This document shows, piece after piece, positions 21,885-33,832 of a stretch of 64,000 bases of DNA. The stretch comes from Magicicada septendecula (lineage: Eukaryota > Arthropoda > Insecta > Hemiptera > Cicadidae): contig CM068372.1 in assembly GCA_034769895.1 (NCBI GenBank), positions 434,575,958 to 434,639,957 of the forward strand. Direction: 5' to 3'. The stretch's first letter is position 1; each line of letters begins with the position of its first letter. Under the pieces are notes generated by a model. The model searched no databases. It saw only the letters and a list, made by a program, of their open reading frames with translations, and had not been told where the DNA came from. The position numbers were made by a program, and so were the translations under genes.

Positions 21885-22887
21885 CCAGTCTTCATCTTTG
21901 TATTTGCCAAAATAAAGTTGTTCTGAGCCAGGTCATGTAAATTCAGGTTAGGCCATGTTGTTCATTAGACTTTGTCTAAATCTTAAAGATATAAGGTGTT
22001 GATAAAGATTTTAGGACCGTACATTAAAAACATTGTTTGCACATATGAGTAGGAAGCAGATGTATTAATATAATATGTTACCCAACAACAGGCCCCGATT
22101 TCAGGTACCTTGCACCCTGGGCAAAGCATTCTTATAGCCGCTCCCTTTTATTTTTTTACTTTTCTCCCCCCCCCCCAACCACCACCACACCAAGTTATTG
22201 TTATAAATACAGCCTTTAATGTTATATACAGCCTTTGAATGTACACTAACTAAGGAAATGTCTGTTAAGTCTAATTAATTTTTAAAATCTAAAAGGTTAA
22301 GTTAAATAATTAAACGTAGCCACAACCTCCCAAAATCGTCTCTGTACCGTAATTATGTGCGATAAATGTAAACTAATTTCTGTACTTCCAATAAATACAC
22401 CCTTTTAATGTACACAAACAAAGTAAATTTTATTTAAGTTACATTGTCGTACATAACCTCTATAAGCTGGCATTACTTACTTCGAATAAATACAGCCGTT
22501 AATGTTATATACAGCCTTTTATCCATACAATAAATACAGCCTTTGAATGTACACTAACTAAGGAAACGTTTGTTAAGTCTAATTAATTTTAAAAATGTAA
22601 AAGGTTAAGTTATATTGTTAAACGTAGCCACAACCTCCCAAAATCGTCTCTGTACCGTAATTATGTGCGATAAATGTAAACTAATTTCTGTACTTCCAAA
22701 AAATACACCCTTGTCATGTACACTAACAAAGTTAATTTTATTTAAGTTACATTGTCGTACATAACCTCCATAAGCTGGCATTAGTTACTTGTGAAGAAAA
22801 CAGTTGGATGTACACATCGGATACTGAAATGTCGTACACGCGTGGTGACGGAAGTTTCATTTTGCCGCTGACTATTCCCCAAGACCC
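21885..22887 (-). repeat. E1 right terminal inverted repeat, partly deleted
   Basis: Inverted match to the left arm, but a stretch of ~0.75 kb is missing. A truncated hAT MITE (22089-22203) runs directly into 'ataaatacagcctttaatg', sequence of the outer subrepeat. Two ~300-bp subrepeats remain (about 22204-22490 and 22490-22800). Confidence 0.85.
22089..22203 (-). mobile_element. Truncated hAT MITE (family M) in the E1 right arm
   Basis: Starts caggccccgatttcaggtac next to 'gttacccaacaa', exactly the junction seen in E2 at 25678/25679. It stops at 'aagttattgtt' where E-element sequence resumes. The deletion removed the rest of the MITE and adjoining arm. Confidence 0.85.
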
Positions 22888-22891
22888 GTCT

Positions 22892-22978
22892 CGTTTCTTC
22901 CAGACGCAAAATGTTTCCTGCGGCAAAGTGAAACTTCCGTCTCCGCGTTTGTACTTTATTTCGGTGTCCGATGCGTAC
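22892..22978. repeat. Variant E-family terminus
   Basis: 'tttcctgcggcaaagtgaaa' and 'cttccgtctccgcgtttgta' (22915-22955) diverge from the E1/E2 ends but match the right end of E3 (about 56010-56080, inverted). It is a short terminal fragment of a second E subfamily, directly abutting E1. Confidence 0.6.
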
Positions 22979-22981
22979 TAC

Positions 22982-23695
22982 AACTAGGGATGAGCATCGC
23001 TAGAAAACCATCGATGTTAACAATCGTGAACAGTACATCGATGTTAAAAAAACATCGGTATGAAAACATCGATGTTTCAAGACTTCAAACATCAATGTTT
23101 TTATGCCAATGTTGCAATTCAAATAAAAATCTATGCTTTTTACATGTTTGTAATAGTACAAATAATTGGGGATGAATAATAAATAAAAACAATTAAAGAG
23201 AAGAATAATATACCCCGATACTTTACTCACTTACTTTATCAGAAGATTCTGAAAAACCAAAAAAACCCTTGGGTGACCACCACATTTTGACAGGCGGAAT
23301 GTGGAAACCTCAACACTGTACCCGAGAAAACAATTTAAATACACCTAACTTCCCCGTATCAGAATTTCCAGGGCCGTTGACAAACTCGTTGATAATAGGT
23401 TAGGTAAAGGCGAGGTGACGTTAAAATAATTTAACTCACATTCATAATTAACTAAATCTGTTCATTATTATTTATTATTATAATGATTATAAAGTGTTGT
23501 AAACAAACATACATAAAACCACCCTTTAACAAAAACAGAAACCTCTGTAAATCTATGTCAGGTTTGTTTACTCCTAGTGAAAGTTTAAATTAGTATTCCC
23601 AAAGAGAGATAGGCCTATAAATTCTCTTATTTTCTTTTAAACAGTAAAAGTTAAATAAAATCACAGTGTAAAGTACCACTGTTAATACTTTTAGA
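22982..23695. mobile_element. Repeat B, copy 2 (partial)
   Basis: Starts tagggatgagcatcgc and shares landmarks with 3745-4560: 'acatcgatgttaaaaaa', 'ttacatgtttgtaat', 'tcaggtttgtttactcctag'. It includes a segment around 23255-23395 that copy 1 lacks. The right terminus seen in copy 1 is missing. Confidence 0.6.
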
Positions 23696-23729
23696 TTCAA
23701 TTTATTTTTTATAACAAATTATACAGGTA

Positions 23730-23867
23730 CAGTAAAACCTCTCTAGTCCGACCCCCGGCTGGTCCGACCGCGGCTCAGGCACCGGACTTGTTGATGACTC
23801 ACCAGCTTGTTTACATACCTGTCAGTTGTTTTGCTCCTCAGTGAGCCGGCATCTAGTGTCTAGTGCG
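23730..23867 (+). mobile_element. Tigger/pogo-type terminal fragment
   Basis: cagtaaaacctctctagtcc directly after TA, followed by 'ggctggtccgaccgcgg'. This is the style of Tigger/pogo termini (CAGTAnnnCCTC..., TA target). It is cut by the hAT-A fragment at 23868. A Tigger-like DDE fragment lies beyond E2 at 32300-32672 (minus strand); whether both belong to one element is not established. Confidence 0.5.
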
Positions 23868-24327
23868 CAGTGTTGCCAGGTCTTCCGAAATTTCGGAAGA
23901 CGTTCCGATTTTTTTTTAATGTTCCAGAAAATACGAAATTTGGTGCAAATCTTCCGAATTTTTTCCTAGTCTCGTTTCAGTGCTATGTCGCATTTCTAGA
24001 GTTTTGTTTTTGCGTACGATATGACGCCAAATCTGGTGTTTCATTGCAACCGCAATTATAATTGCTTTCAATAAAAGTTTATAAGAGGTCTTGTCAAAAA
24101 TTATAGTTCCTTCCTCCTGTCACAAACAATAATTATGACCACCCATACACAATGATGTAATAAGCATTTTGCAATATCCACATATTGCATCATACTGCTA
24201 TTCAAATAAAAGTGACTAATCGTTATAGTTTAGTCCCAAGCTGACAGAATCGCACTACATGAGTGCACCTGAATAAACAGATACTGTAATGTCTAGCCTA
24301 CACCAGGTCATAATAATAATAATAATA
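23868..24327 (+). mobile_element. 5' fragment of a hAT-A element
   Basis: Begins cagtgttgccaggtcttccg and matches hAT-A (41588 onward) for ~440 bp, including the palindrome cttccgaaatttcggaag and 'gacagaat(c/t)gcactacat'. It ends in (TAA)n directly at E2, so E2 insertion or a rearrangement removed the rest. Confidence 0.88.
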
Positions 24328-25892
24328 GGGTCTTGGGGAATAGTCAGCGGCAAAATGTAACTTCCGTCGCCGCGCGTGTACTATATTTCGGTGCCCGATG
24401 TGTACATCCAACTGTTTTCTTCACAAGTAACTAACGCCAACTTATGGAGGTTATGTACGACAATGTAACTCAAATAAAATTTACTTTGTTCGTGTACATT
24501 AACAGGGTGTATTTATTGGAAGTACAGAAATTAGTTTACATTTATCGCACATAATTACGGTACAGAGACGATTTTGGGAGGTTGTGGCTACGTTTAATTA
24601 TTTAACTTAACCTTTTAGATTTTTAAAATTAATTAGACCTAACAAACGTTTCCTTAGTTAGTGTACATTCAAAGGCTGTATTTATTGTATGGATAAAAGG
24701 CTGTATATAAGATTAACGGCTGTATTTATTCAAAGTACCGGAATTAAGACGTACTTCCAATTTAGAACGTAGTACAATCTAATGTATAACCAAACAAGTA
24801 CATTAAAATCCTTTTTTCACCATAATGCAATAAAAAGCAATGTGCAGTTTCTGTTAACATGCAAATGATTAAGTATTAATAATGGGTTACAGTAGAATTT
24901 AATGTTACTACGGTCTGAATTAATGCAAATAAAATTGGGAGAATCTCGTAAACATATTAAAGAATCCTTTGTATATTACACACAAAATTATTACAGTACG
25001 GACCTTTGTTAATGAATAGAAACAAATTTGACTCTATACTTTAGTATGTAGGTACCAATAAAAATCACCTTTTTTTAAATACCAATATCTGTTGTTGTTT
25101 TTTCATACCATTAAAAAAAGGTCATTAACAACATACATTATGAGAAAACGTGATTACAAATAACCAGCCATTAGTTACTTGTGAAGAAAATAGATATAAC
25201 ATTTACAAACATAAAATCGTCAATTCTGTCCCTATTTGTTTTATAAAAACTGTAGTTTCTACTGCAGGTTTTAAGTCCACTAACTACTTAATTAAATATA
25301 CATAATTGTTCCTGTATCTTGTTGGGCAGGCCCCGAGCTTTAAATGGGCTGACTGGGCAAATGCCCAGGGCGCCTGGTCCAAGGGGGCGCCAAGGAACGA
25401 AAAACAATACGCGTTAGTTAAGACTATAAGACAGTAGACAGTTGAGTGTTATTGTTAAAATTCTAGGAATGAAGGAAAATACATAGTGATTAGATCACTT
25501 GCAATACTGAAATCCTATCGGTACTAATAGTTTATACTTGGGGAAAAAAACAAAATTTACACATTCAACAATAACTTGGTGTGGTGGTGGTTGGGGGGGG
25601 GAGAAAAGTAAAAAAATAAAAGGGAGCGGATATAAGAATGCTTTGCCCAGGGTGCAAGGTACCTGAAATCGGGGCCTGTTGTTGGGTAACATATTATATT
25701 AATACATCTGCTTCCTACTCATATGTGCAAACAATGTTTTTAATGTATGGTCCTAAAATCTTTATCAACACTTTATATCTTTAAGATTTAGACAAAGTCT
25801 AATGAACAACATGGCCTAACCTGAATTTACATGACCTGGCTCAGAACAACTTTATTTTGGCAAATACAAAGATGAAGACTGGTTGCAATTTA
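24328..25892 (+). repeat. E2 left terminal inverted repeat (one ~300-bp subrepeat plus MITE)
   Basis: Only one ~300-bp subrepeat is present (about 24430-24738), versus two in the other three arms. The inner arm contains the complete hAT MITE 25327-25678. Confidence 0.85.
25327..25678 (+). mobile_element. hAT MITE (family M), 352 bp, TSD TTGTTGGG
   Basis: caggccccgagctttaaatg ... gaaatcggggcctg, flanked by TTGTTGGG (25319-25326 and 25679-25686). The corresponding positions in the E1 left arm and E2 right arm read 'cttgttgggtaac' (or its complement) without the insert, confirming the insertion site. Non-autonomous. Confidence 0.95.
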
Positions 25893-26292
25893 CTACCATA
25901 AATGCCTGGAATGCTATGCATTAAAGAATTTTAATTAACTTTATATGGGGAAAACTGGTTTAAATACATTATTTCTGAAAATAATAATCCTGAAATGTAA
26001 TCAGTACTTATATCAAGTTAAGTGCAATAATTAAATTGATTCTTCAACTTGCATGTTGCAAACTTTAGGTGCTAAGCCTTTACTTTATTTTTAATTTAAC
26101 ATCAATTTATGTTCGGCAACGTTAAAAAGAACATGTTATGGCCTCTGAGAAAGTACACAGTGAGTGAAAGCTGGCTTAAATGAAGGTAAAAATTGCATCT
26201 AATAATTAGTGTGAACAGCAACATTGAAGTAGTTTATTGATAAAATTCCTTCCCAGGCTGTTTGCCCATGGTCCAATGTTTTCTGCAAAACC

Positions 26293-26332
26293 AGACGTTT
26301 TGGAAGTGCCATCGACTGCCATCATCAGTGAA
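26293..26332 (-). ncRNA. Hammerhead-ribozyme-like core in E2 (degenerate)
   Basis: The minus strand reads CTGATGA (26322-26328 as TCATCAG), a helix II-like segment, then AAAAC-GTC. It shares the G-to-A change of E1, so the mutation predates their separation. Confidence 0.4.
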
Positions 26333-29300
26333 TATCGAGTGCGCTAACATGAGGTGGTATAAGTTAGTGATCACAATTCTGTGGTTGAGGCTGAATATAG
26401 AATTAGTTTCTGTGGAAATATTTCATTTCTAAAATGATTTCAAATATAAATCTTAAAACATGGTAGTCATGTATGGTTCTCCATACCGATATTTTAATTA
26501 TTTGCATCAAATAGTATTATTGTTTAATAAATGTTCTATCCAGATGAAATTATGTGTATACCGTTCTGGAAAAATTAGACAGGCATAATATTTTGTTTGT
26601 TTATTGTAAACTGTATTATGTTTGGAAGTATCCCAAAGTAAATTTAACATTAGTCATGTCAATCAATGAGGCCAGTCCAGTTTTTTAAGGCCAGGAGAAT
26701 CCTTGATATGTTTGGAGCATCACTAGGGGATCTAATCATCAAACTTCAGTTTCTGTGAAAAACTGGCAGATTTGAGTAGTCACTTGATAAAGGATGGTGT
26801 TGTAAAAGCAACAATTCTTTCAGAATTTTTTATAACCCTGTCAGTCTGCAAATAATATACTGTATTACAGTATACAAATGTAGTGTAATATCTTGGCATA
26901 ATACTATATGATAAATTTGGATACAAGTCTCATTGCCAATAGACAGGATAGCTGGTGTGATCAGACATAACAAATTTGTAGTAGTTTTTTGAGAATTTAT
27001 TCCTATCAAACTGGAATAAGCATATTTTCAAACCTTTATGGACGTGTGTCATGGAATTTACAGATTGCACCAAAAGAAACAGTTAAAATATATCTTTTCA
27101 ATTAAACAAAAATTGGTCTTGTAATATGATTCAGTAATACAGCAGGAACTAATCAGTTATTTTTTGCTATTACAAAATGCCTTATTCCTTTTCCATGATG
27201 ATCAGATTTTGCTATACGCCTGCATAAATAAAAATTATTAAAATGCTTAACTCCCAACACAAAGTTGAACACATGATGAAAGTTCATCGTGTCACATATT
27301 CTAGTAACAAGGTAAGTTTTTGGAATACTGTTTTAGCTGAATTTATTATACACTAGGAGGACACTCAGCATTTAGTTTGTGTGTGTAACTCTGGTTAATC
27401 AAAGAGAATTATTTGTGTAAATTCAAATTTAGTAATACGAATCTACTACTGTAAATGCCTGGAATGCTATGCATTAAAGAATTTTTATTAACTTTATATG
27501 GGGAAAACTGGTTTACATACATTATTTCTGAAAATAATAATCCTGAAATGTAATCAGTACTTATATCAAGTTAAGTGCAATAATTAAATATATTCTTCAA
27601 CTTGCACGTTAAATAGATCCCTTCTCCTTCACTTACCAGGCACATAAGGGAAGCTCTAAACCATGAACTGTCCCAGTAGTGAATGCTACAATGAGATCTT
27701 TAGAGTCTGTATCACTTTCTTTTGAACTTCTAAATACAGGATTTCTTGGAACTGCGTAGAGTGGGATCAGTGGAGTAACTTGTGGAGGGGGGTTATCAGG
27801 GGATCAATTCCCCTCCAGAACTATTCGAAATTTCAGCAGAATTCCATAATTTCCTAAGTAGACCCATTTCTAAACCAGTTTTGTTTGTACAAGTAATACT
27901 TATAAATAATTATAGAAATAAAAGTAATTACAATATTGTAACGTTATGTTTTCCCCTTACATAAAATAGGCCCCAACTTAAACCATTTCATGACCATGAT
28001 ACATGAAGAACAAAATACTAAATCATTAACTAAATTGTATACTATAAATATTGTCCGAGATAATAAAAAGAGATAAGAATAATGTAATGAAACTGATAAG
28101 AACATTATCAATAAGAAGATTTTACTCCAGTAAACTGCATTAAAAATTGTTAAAAAAGATGAAACCTATACTCCATACTGCAGTAATAAACTGGATACTC
28201 AATAAAGAAAATTATTAATTCAATAATTAGTTTCTAAGTTCTAAAATAATGAAATCAAATTTTATTTATGATTATGAATAGAATAATGTAAATCAAAAAG
28301 ATTATTACAAAAATGTAATAATAAAACAACAATAGAGCTAAATGTAAACCTATAAGTAAGGTTATGTAACATTATGTTTTAAACAACAGAAAGAACAAAA
28401 AAGCATTGTGAAATCCATGAATTGTAAACAGAAGGTGAAAACTACTGATGAAGTAGTAAATAAGCTTATAATAGCTAGATAATAATGGTTATATTTGAAT
28501 TATAACATGAAGAAGAAGAAATATGAGAAACTAAAACTTGTCAATAATTGTATGTAAAAAGAACAGTTTTAATGTAAACTTATTAAACAAACTATACTGT
28601 ATAAATAATACTAGAATCGTTATTATTAGAATAATAGTCTAGTAAGGAAGATATGATTAACCAATAAGTATAAACAAAGTAAATACCGGTAATGAAACAA
28701 GCTACATGGACTAAACCTTCAGAATACTGATACTGAAGATAATAACAACTAGAATAAGTAAGAAAAACAATATTAAAGGACAAACTATGTTGTCAAAGCT
28801 TCAGTAAATTGTGAAGAATGTTTTAGAATAATGATGTAATAGGAAGAAACATGTATTTTCAAGGTATGAATGAAATTAAGGGTCAATATCATAGGCAAAT
28901 GAGCCTAGAACATTTGTATGTTATTCATAGTAAATAATTGTCAAGTTATGTCATTATTATTGTAGTGAAAGTTGAATAAGGGTATCAAGAACAATGTAAA
29001 GTAATTGTCTGATAGCAAAAGTAATTATTTTAAACGTATGAAAGAAACTAAGGTGTCCACTACAATGGGCCAGTAGGAGCTATACCTGAATAACTTATTT
29101 CTACTGTTTGTAAACAATTATTGCTAATAATTATTGTCATTATTAGTGTAACAAAAGTGAAAGCCAAGGATCAAGAACAATTTAGAATAGTTGTCTTGTA
29201 TTAAAAACAAGAATTGTTAAAATATGAAAAAATAATGTTCAAACTATAATAGGCCAATATGCCTAGACAAATTATGTATGATAATTGTAAGAAATTATTA

Positions 29301-30837
29301 TTGATTTGTGTCATTAATATTGTTGTAAAAGTTGTAGGGAGTTATAAGGAACAATTGTGATCAGTTATATCACAATAAAGTTAAGTAATATTATTAGAAG
29401 AAAGAGAATTAGGATGTCAGGAACACAGGTTGGGTTATGCCTAGTTAGCCAAACATGACTTTTATAAATTGGGACATTATTAATTACTGTAAATAATGTT
29501 ACACTCAATGGTTAGTAAGTAAATATCATTCTTTAATTTTCTTAATTCTTAACCTCATATTATGAGTACAAATATACGCCTACTTATAAGTAACTTTACT
29601 AATGAAAAGTCTTTTTAAAAAAGAGACTTGAGTCCATGTTAACAGCAAAGATGACTATTACTGAAGCTCTGAGAACTGTCATATGATAATGAGATGACAG
29701 TGTATCAGTTAGAATAATCAACAACTTATTAAGGCACACTGTAAGGAGGTATGTTTTAATCATTTTGCACACATCATTCCAGAAGTCTGTTCTAAAAACA
29801 ATTATAATCAAACTGCTGTTTCAACAGTACTAATAATGCTGCATGGCAAAATTTAAACCATTTTTATTGATCTGAAAGTTTGTTTCAAGCTGAATATACC
29901 AAATATGTTTGTAATAGGTTTATAATTTAAGATGTGAAGTATATGAAGCCTTTACTAGTACTTGTTCATTAGACAACAAATAATAACTATAATTTCCATT
30001 AATTTTGTTAATGTTTTTTACCATTCATTATTTAGTTATTTTTTTACTGTCAGGAAAAGTTCTGATGTAATTTCTGTACGTGTTATTTTTTGGTCTCTCT
30101 CTCTCTCCCCCTCTCATTGTATTTATTGAAAAAACATAAAAAACTGACACTCCTCTGTATGTGTCCACATTGCATACAATTAAAAAAATTAAAAACATAC
30201 TTGTGATCTTGCAAAAGAGGATCAGTCCTCTGTGTGTTTTAATGATAATTAGTTAATCAATGAACATGTCATGTACAACAAAATGCAAAAATTTACAAAT
30301 GAATAATGAAAACACAAAGATTAAAAACTAATAAGAAATCATTATAGACATAAAGAAACAAATTAGTAAGATTTATTAATGAATCAAAGGAATTCAGAAA
30401 TTCAACTAATAATCACACATTAGTACATAGTGTTACTAATTTCACAATTCCACAAAATTTGTAATTATTGGATAGTGAACATTGGATTTCATTATAGTAA
30501 GCGCACACATATTAATTTTAAGCACGTTTTACAAATAGTGAATGGAAAAGAAAATAAATATACGATTTCAACTTTCTTAAACTGAAAACAAGAAATTCTT
30601 TTGAGTTAGTGTACGGTAACGTGTTTTGTTACTGTAAGACAGAGCAGTGCTGTTAGTGTACTAATTAAGATGCATTAAATGTATAAATAAAGCGAATGAG
30701 TTATTCTTAGATGACATCATTAATCTTATTGGTAATGGTGTAAAAGCCTTCCCACAGTGGTTGCAGGTTTAGGCTGATTTCTTTCTCCCTTATCATGTTA
30801 TAGAACTAAGCCTGGCAGCAGGTGTGAGCCCTGAAGA

Positions 30838-32292
30838 AATTGCAACCAGTCTTCATCTTTGTATTTGCCAAAATAAAGTTGTTGTGAGCCAGGTCATGTA
30901 AATTCAGGTTAGGCCAAGTTGCTCATTAGACTTTGTCTAAATTTTAAAGATATAAAGTGTTGATAAAGATTTTAGGACCGTACATTAAAAACATTGTTTG
31001 CACATATGAGTAGGAAGCAGATGTATTAATATAATATGTTACCCAACAAGATACAGGAACAATTATGTATATTTAATTAAGTAGTTAGTGGACTTAAAAC
31101 CTGCAGTAGAAACTCCAGTTTTTATAAAACAAATAGGGAGACAATTGAAGATTTGATGTTTGTAAATGTTAGCATATATCTATTTTCTTCACAAGTAACT
31201 AATGGCTGGTTATTTGTAATCACGTTTTCTCATAATGTATGTTGTTAATGACCTTTTTTTAAGGGTATGAAAAAAAACAACAGATATTGGTATTTGAAAA
31301 AAAGTGAATTTTATTGGTACATACTAAAGTATGGAGTCAAATTTGTTTCTATTCGTTAACAAAGGTCCGTACTGTAATAATTTTGTGTGTAATATACACG
31401 CATTCATTAATGTTTACGAGATTCTCCCACAAATTCAGACCGTAGTAACATTAAATTCCACTGTAACCCATTATTAATACTTAATCATTTGCATGTTAAC
31501 AGAAACTGCACATTGCTTTTTATTGCATTATGTTGAAAAAAGGATTTTAATGTACTTGTTTGGTTATACATTAGATTGTACTAGGTTCTAAATTGGAAGT
31601 ACGTTTTAATTCCGGTACTTTGAATAAATACAGCCTTTAATGCTATATACAGCCTTTGAATGTACATTAACTAAGGAAATGTCTGTTAGGCTAAGTCTAA
31701 TTAATTTTAAAAATCTAAAAGGTTAAGTTAAATAATTAAACGTAGCCACAACCTCCCAAAATCGTCTCTGTACCGTAATTATGTGCGATAAATGTAAACT
31801 AATTTCTGTACTTCCAATAAATACACCCTTTTAATGTACAGGAACAAAGTAAATTTTATTTAAGTTACATTGTCGTACCTAACCTCCATAAGCTGGCATT
31901 ACTTACTTCGAATATATACATCCTTTTATCCATACAATAAATACAGCCTTTGAATGTACAATAACTAAGGAAATGTCTGTCAAGTCTAATTAATTTTAAA
32001 AATCTAAAAGGTTGTTAAATAATTAAACGTAGCCACAACCTCCCAAAATCGTCTCTGTACCGTAATTATGTGCGATAAATGTAAACTAATTTCTGTACTT
32101 CCAATAAATACACCCTTTTAATGTACACTAACAAAGTAAATTTTATTTAAGTTACATAGTCGTACATAACCTCCATAAGCTGACATTAGTTACTTGTGAA
32201 GAAAACTGTTGGATGTACACTTCGCACACCGAAATATAGTACACGCGCGGCGACGGAAGTTACATTTTGCCGCTGACTATTTCCCAAGACCC
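30838..32292 (-). repeat. E2 right terminal inverted repeat with two subrepeats
   Basis: From 'attgcaaccagtcttcatct' outward to the end. Two subrepeats lie at about 31620-31915 and 31920-32200. There is no MITE insertion. Confidence 0.85.
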
Positions 32293-32299
32293 ACATTTC

Positions 32300-32672
32300 T
32301 TCCACCTTTTGTTTTTGGCTGGATTTTCTTCTATCTGATCTTCTTTAATAGGCCACAGCTTTTTCCATCCATTTTGCAAGAGTTATCCAAGCATCTGCTA
32401 ACATGTAACTGGAGTCTTTCAGATTCAACTTGTTAGCAAAAGCAACAACACTTTCTTCATCTCATTCAGCTAGCAGCAGAATCAATGCAATTCTGTGCAT
32501 TTTCTTCATTTTTCTCTGATACCCTGATCCACGGATTGGAGTAGTGCTGTCACATTTATAAGTAAGAATTGTACCTTAAAATCGTCGTCGATATTATTTA
32601 TTTTGTCAGGAGAAGGATGTGATGGGGCATTATCTATTACAAGGAGTACTTTTCCTGTTTTCTCTTCCCTTT
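32300..32672 (-). pseudogene. Tigger/pogo-like DDE transposase fragment
   Basis: Read on the minus strand: GKVLLVIDNAPSHPSPD, a spacer, FLLINVTALLQSVDQGI, then after a frameshift a stretch like NLKDSSYMLADAWITLAKW. VIDNAPSHP carries the second catalytic Asp of the DDE triad, and LLQ(P)(M)DQG is the strongly conserved motif of Tigger/jerky-type proteins, here LLQSVDQG. The N-terminal DNA-binding domains are absent. It lies just outside the right end of E2. Confidence 0.8.
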
Positions 32673-32725
32673 GTCTACAAAATAGTAAGTTACCCTTTGT
32701 CTACAAAATAAAAAGTACCCACAAA
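32668..32725. repeat. Short duplication ccctttgtctacaaaata
   Basis: Two near-identical copies, about 25 bp apart, at the junction between the Tigger fragment and the Penelope fragment. Confidence 0.7.
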
Positions 32726-32792
32726 ATATAGTGTGGATTAGTATTATTGTTAGGTTAGTACCTACATAAACAAAATACACAAAAACATAACC

Positions 32793-33735
32793 TTCACTGC
32801 TGATTACGAGTAAGTATAACAATAGCATAAACTTCCTAGACTTCTCCATCACAAAATTTGAACACATACACAAATTCAGCATAGCCTATACAGAAAAACC
32901 AATACAACTGACACACTAATACACAACTCCTCCAATCGCCCAATACAACACAAACTAGCTGCCTTCAGAACTATGATACACAGACTAAACAACATCCCAC
33001 TAGACGAAAAAGACTACAGAGACGAACTAAACACGATAAAATATCTAGCAGAATCCAATGGATACAACAGAACAATAGTCAGTAAACTCCTACACAAAAC
33101 AAACAACAAAGACAGAAAACAACAAATTCATAACACTATCATACATCAATAACCACACTGAAAAAGTAGCCCACAAATTAAAAAAAGCAGGATACAGAAT
33201 CGCATACAAAAGTACAAACACAATAGAACACACACTATCAAAACACACACACACACACAAAGAAAACAAATTTGATCTACCTGGTGTTTACTAACTAAAT
33301 TGCTCAGATTGCAACAAATTCTACATAGGCCAGCCAGGACGTTGCTTCAAACAAAGATACATTGAACACACAAAGGCACTACACTCCACTACCGAATCCA
33401 CCTTTGCAAACTACCTCTTTGAAGCAAACCACACATACACAAACATCGACTATAACATGGATATTCTACACGAACACGTACACACAAAAGGCCGAAAACT
33501 AGACACTCTTGGACAATTGGATATATACAAACACACGAAAACACATAAAAACGACATCCTAAACAAAAGACACAATTCAAACCACACGGATTATTCGAAC
33601 ATATCACACTCCACACACACAACATCGGTCCTTCAAAAGTCGACGCCGTCGTCAAGAACAAGATGGACAGCGCTCCCAGTGGTAGCCTCTAACGAAGCTC
33701 ATAATAAGCAAAAACTGGTTCAGGCTATAAGGTAA
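32793..33735 (+). pseudogene. Penelope-like element fragment PLE-2 (RT C-terminus and GIY-YIG endonuclease)
   Basis: Several frames together read NNSINFLDFSITKF (C-terminal RT region), an HKLKKAGYRIAYKSTNT stretch, and GVY-stop-LNCSDCNKFYIGQPGR followed by RYIEHTKALH and KGRKLDTLGQLDIYKH. The GVY...YIG.(P/T)GR..RY.EH series is the GIY-YIG nuclease fused to the reverse transcriptase of Penelope-like elements, with its upstream C..C pair. Several stops and frameshifts make it inactive. The element is 5' truncated. Confidence 0.85.
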
Positions 33736-33832
33736 AACATTTACGTTTTTACCAATAACTAACTTTGTGTTCCGAGTCGGTAGTGATTTACTTATATTTA
33801 GGAATAATAAACACCTCACACAATAAGCAAAA

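Larger units (their letters stand above)
15380..22887 (+). mobile_element. E1: 7.5-kb non-coding element with long terminal inverted repeats
   Basis: The left end gggtcttggggaatagtcag (15380) is matched in inverted form by ...ctgactattccccaagaccc ending at 22887. Homology between the two arms extends inward about 1.4 kb on the left (to ~16855) and 1.0 kb on the right (from ~21885). A possible 4-bp target duplication GTCT flanks it (15376-15379, 22888-22891). The ~5-kb core (16856-21884) has no frame longer than ~60 codons and is T-rich on this strand. The whole element recurs as E2 in inverted orientation. Long TIRs with internal subrepeats resemble Foldback-type elements, but I do not recognise this family. 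A 60-codon frame (minus strand, 19808-19990) encodes exactly the same peptide in E2 (27782-27964); this may only reflect recent copying. Confidence 0.85.
24328..32292 (-). mobile_element. E2: 8.0-kb non-coding element with long TIRs, inverted copy of E1
   Basis: Ends gggtcttggggaatagtcag (24328) and its inverse ...tttcccaagaccc (32292). The arms are 24328-25892 and 30838-32292. The core is the reverse complement of the E1 core throughout; for example the stretches at 26340-26500, 27450-27610, 28590-28790 and 30200-30250 mirror 21280-21430, 20160-20330, 19000-19190 and 17410-17470. No target duplication is evident (left aata, right acat). No coding capacity is seen. Confidence 0.85.
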
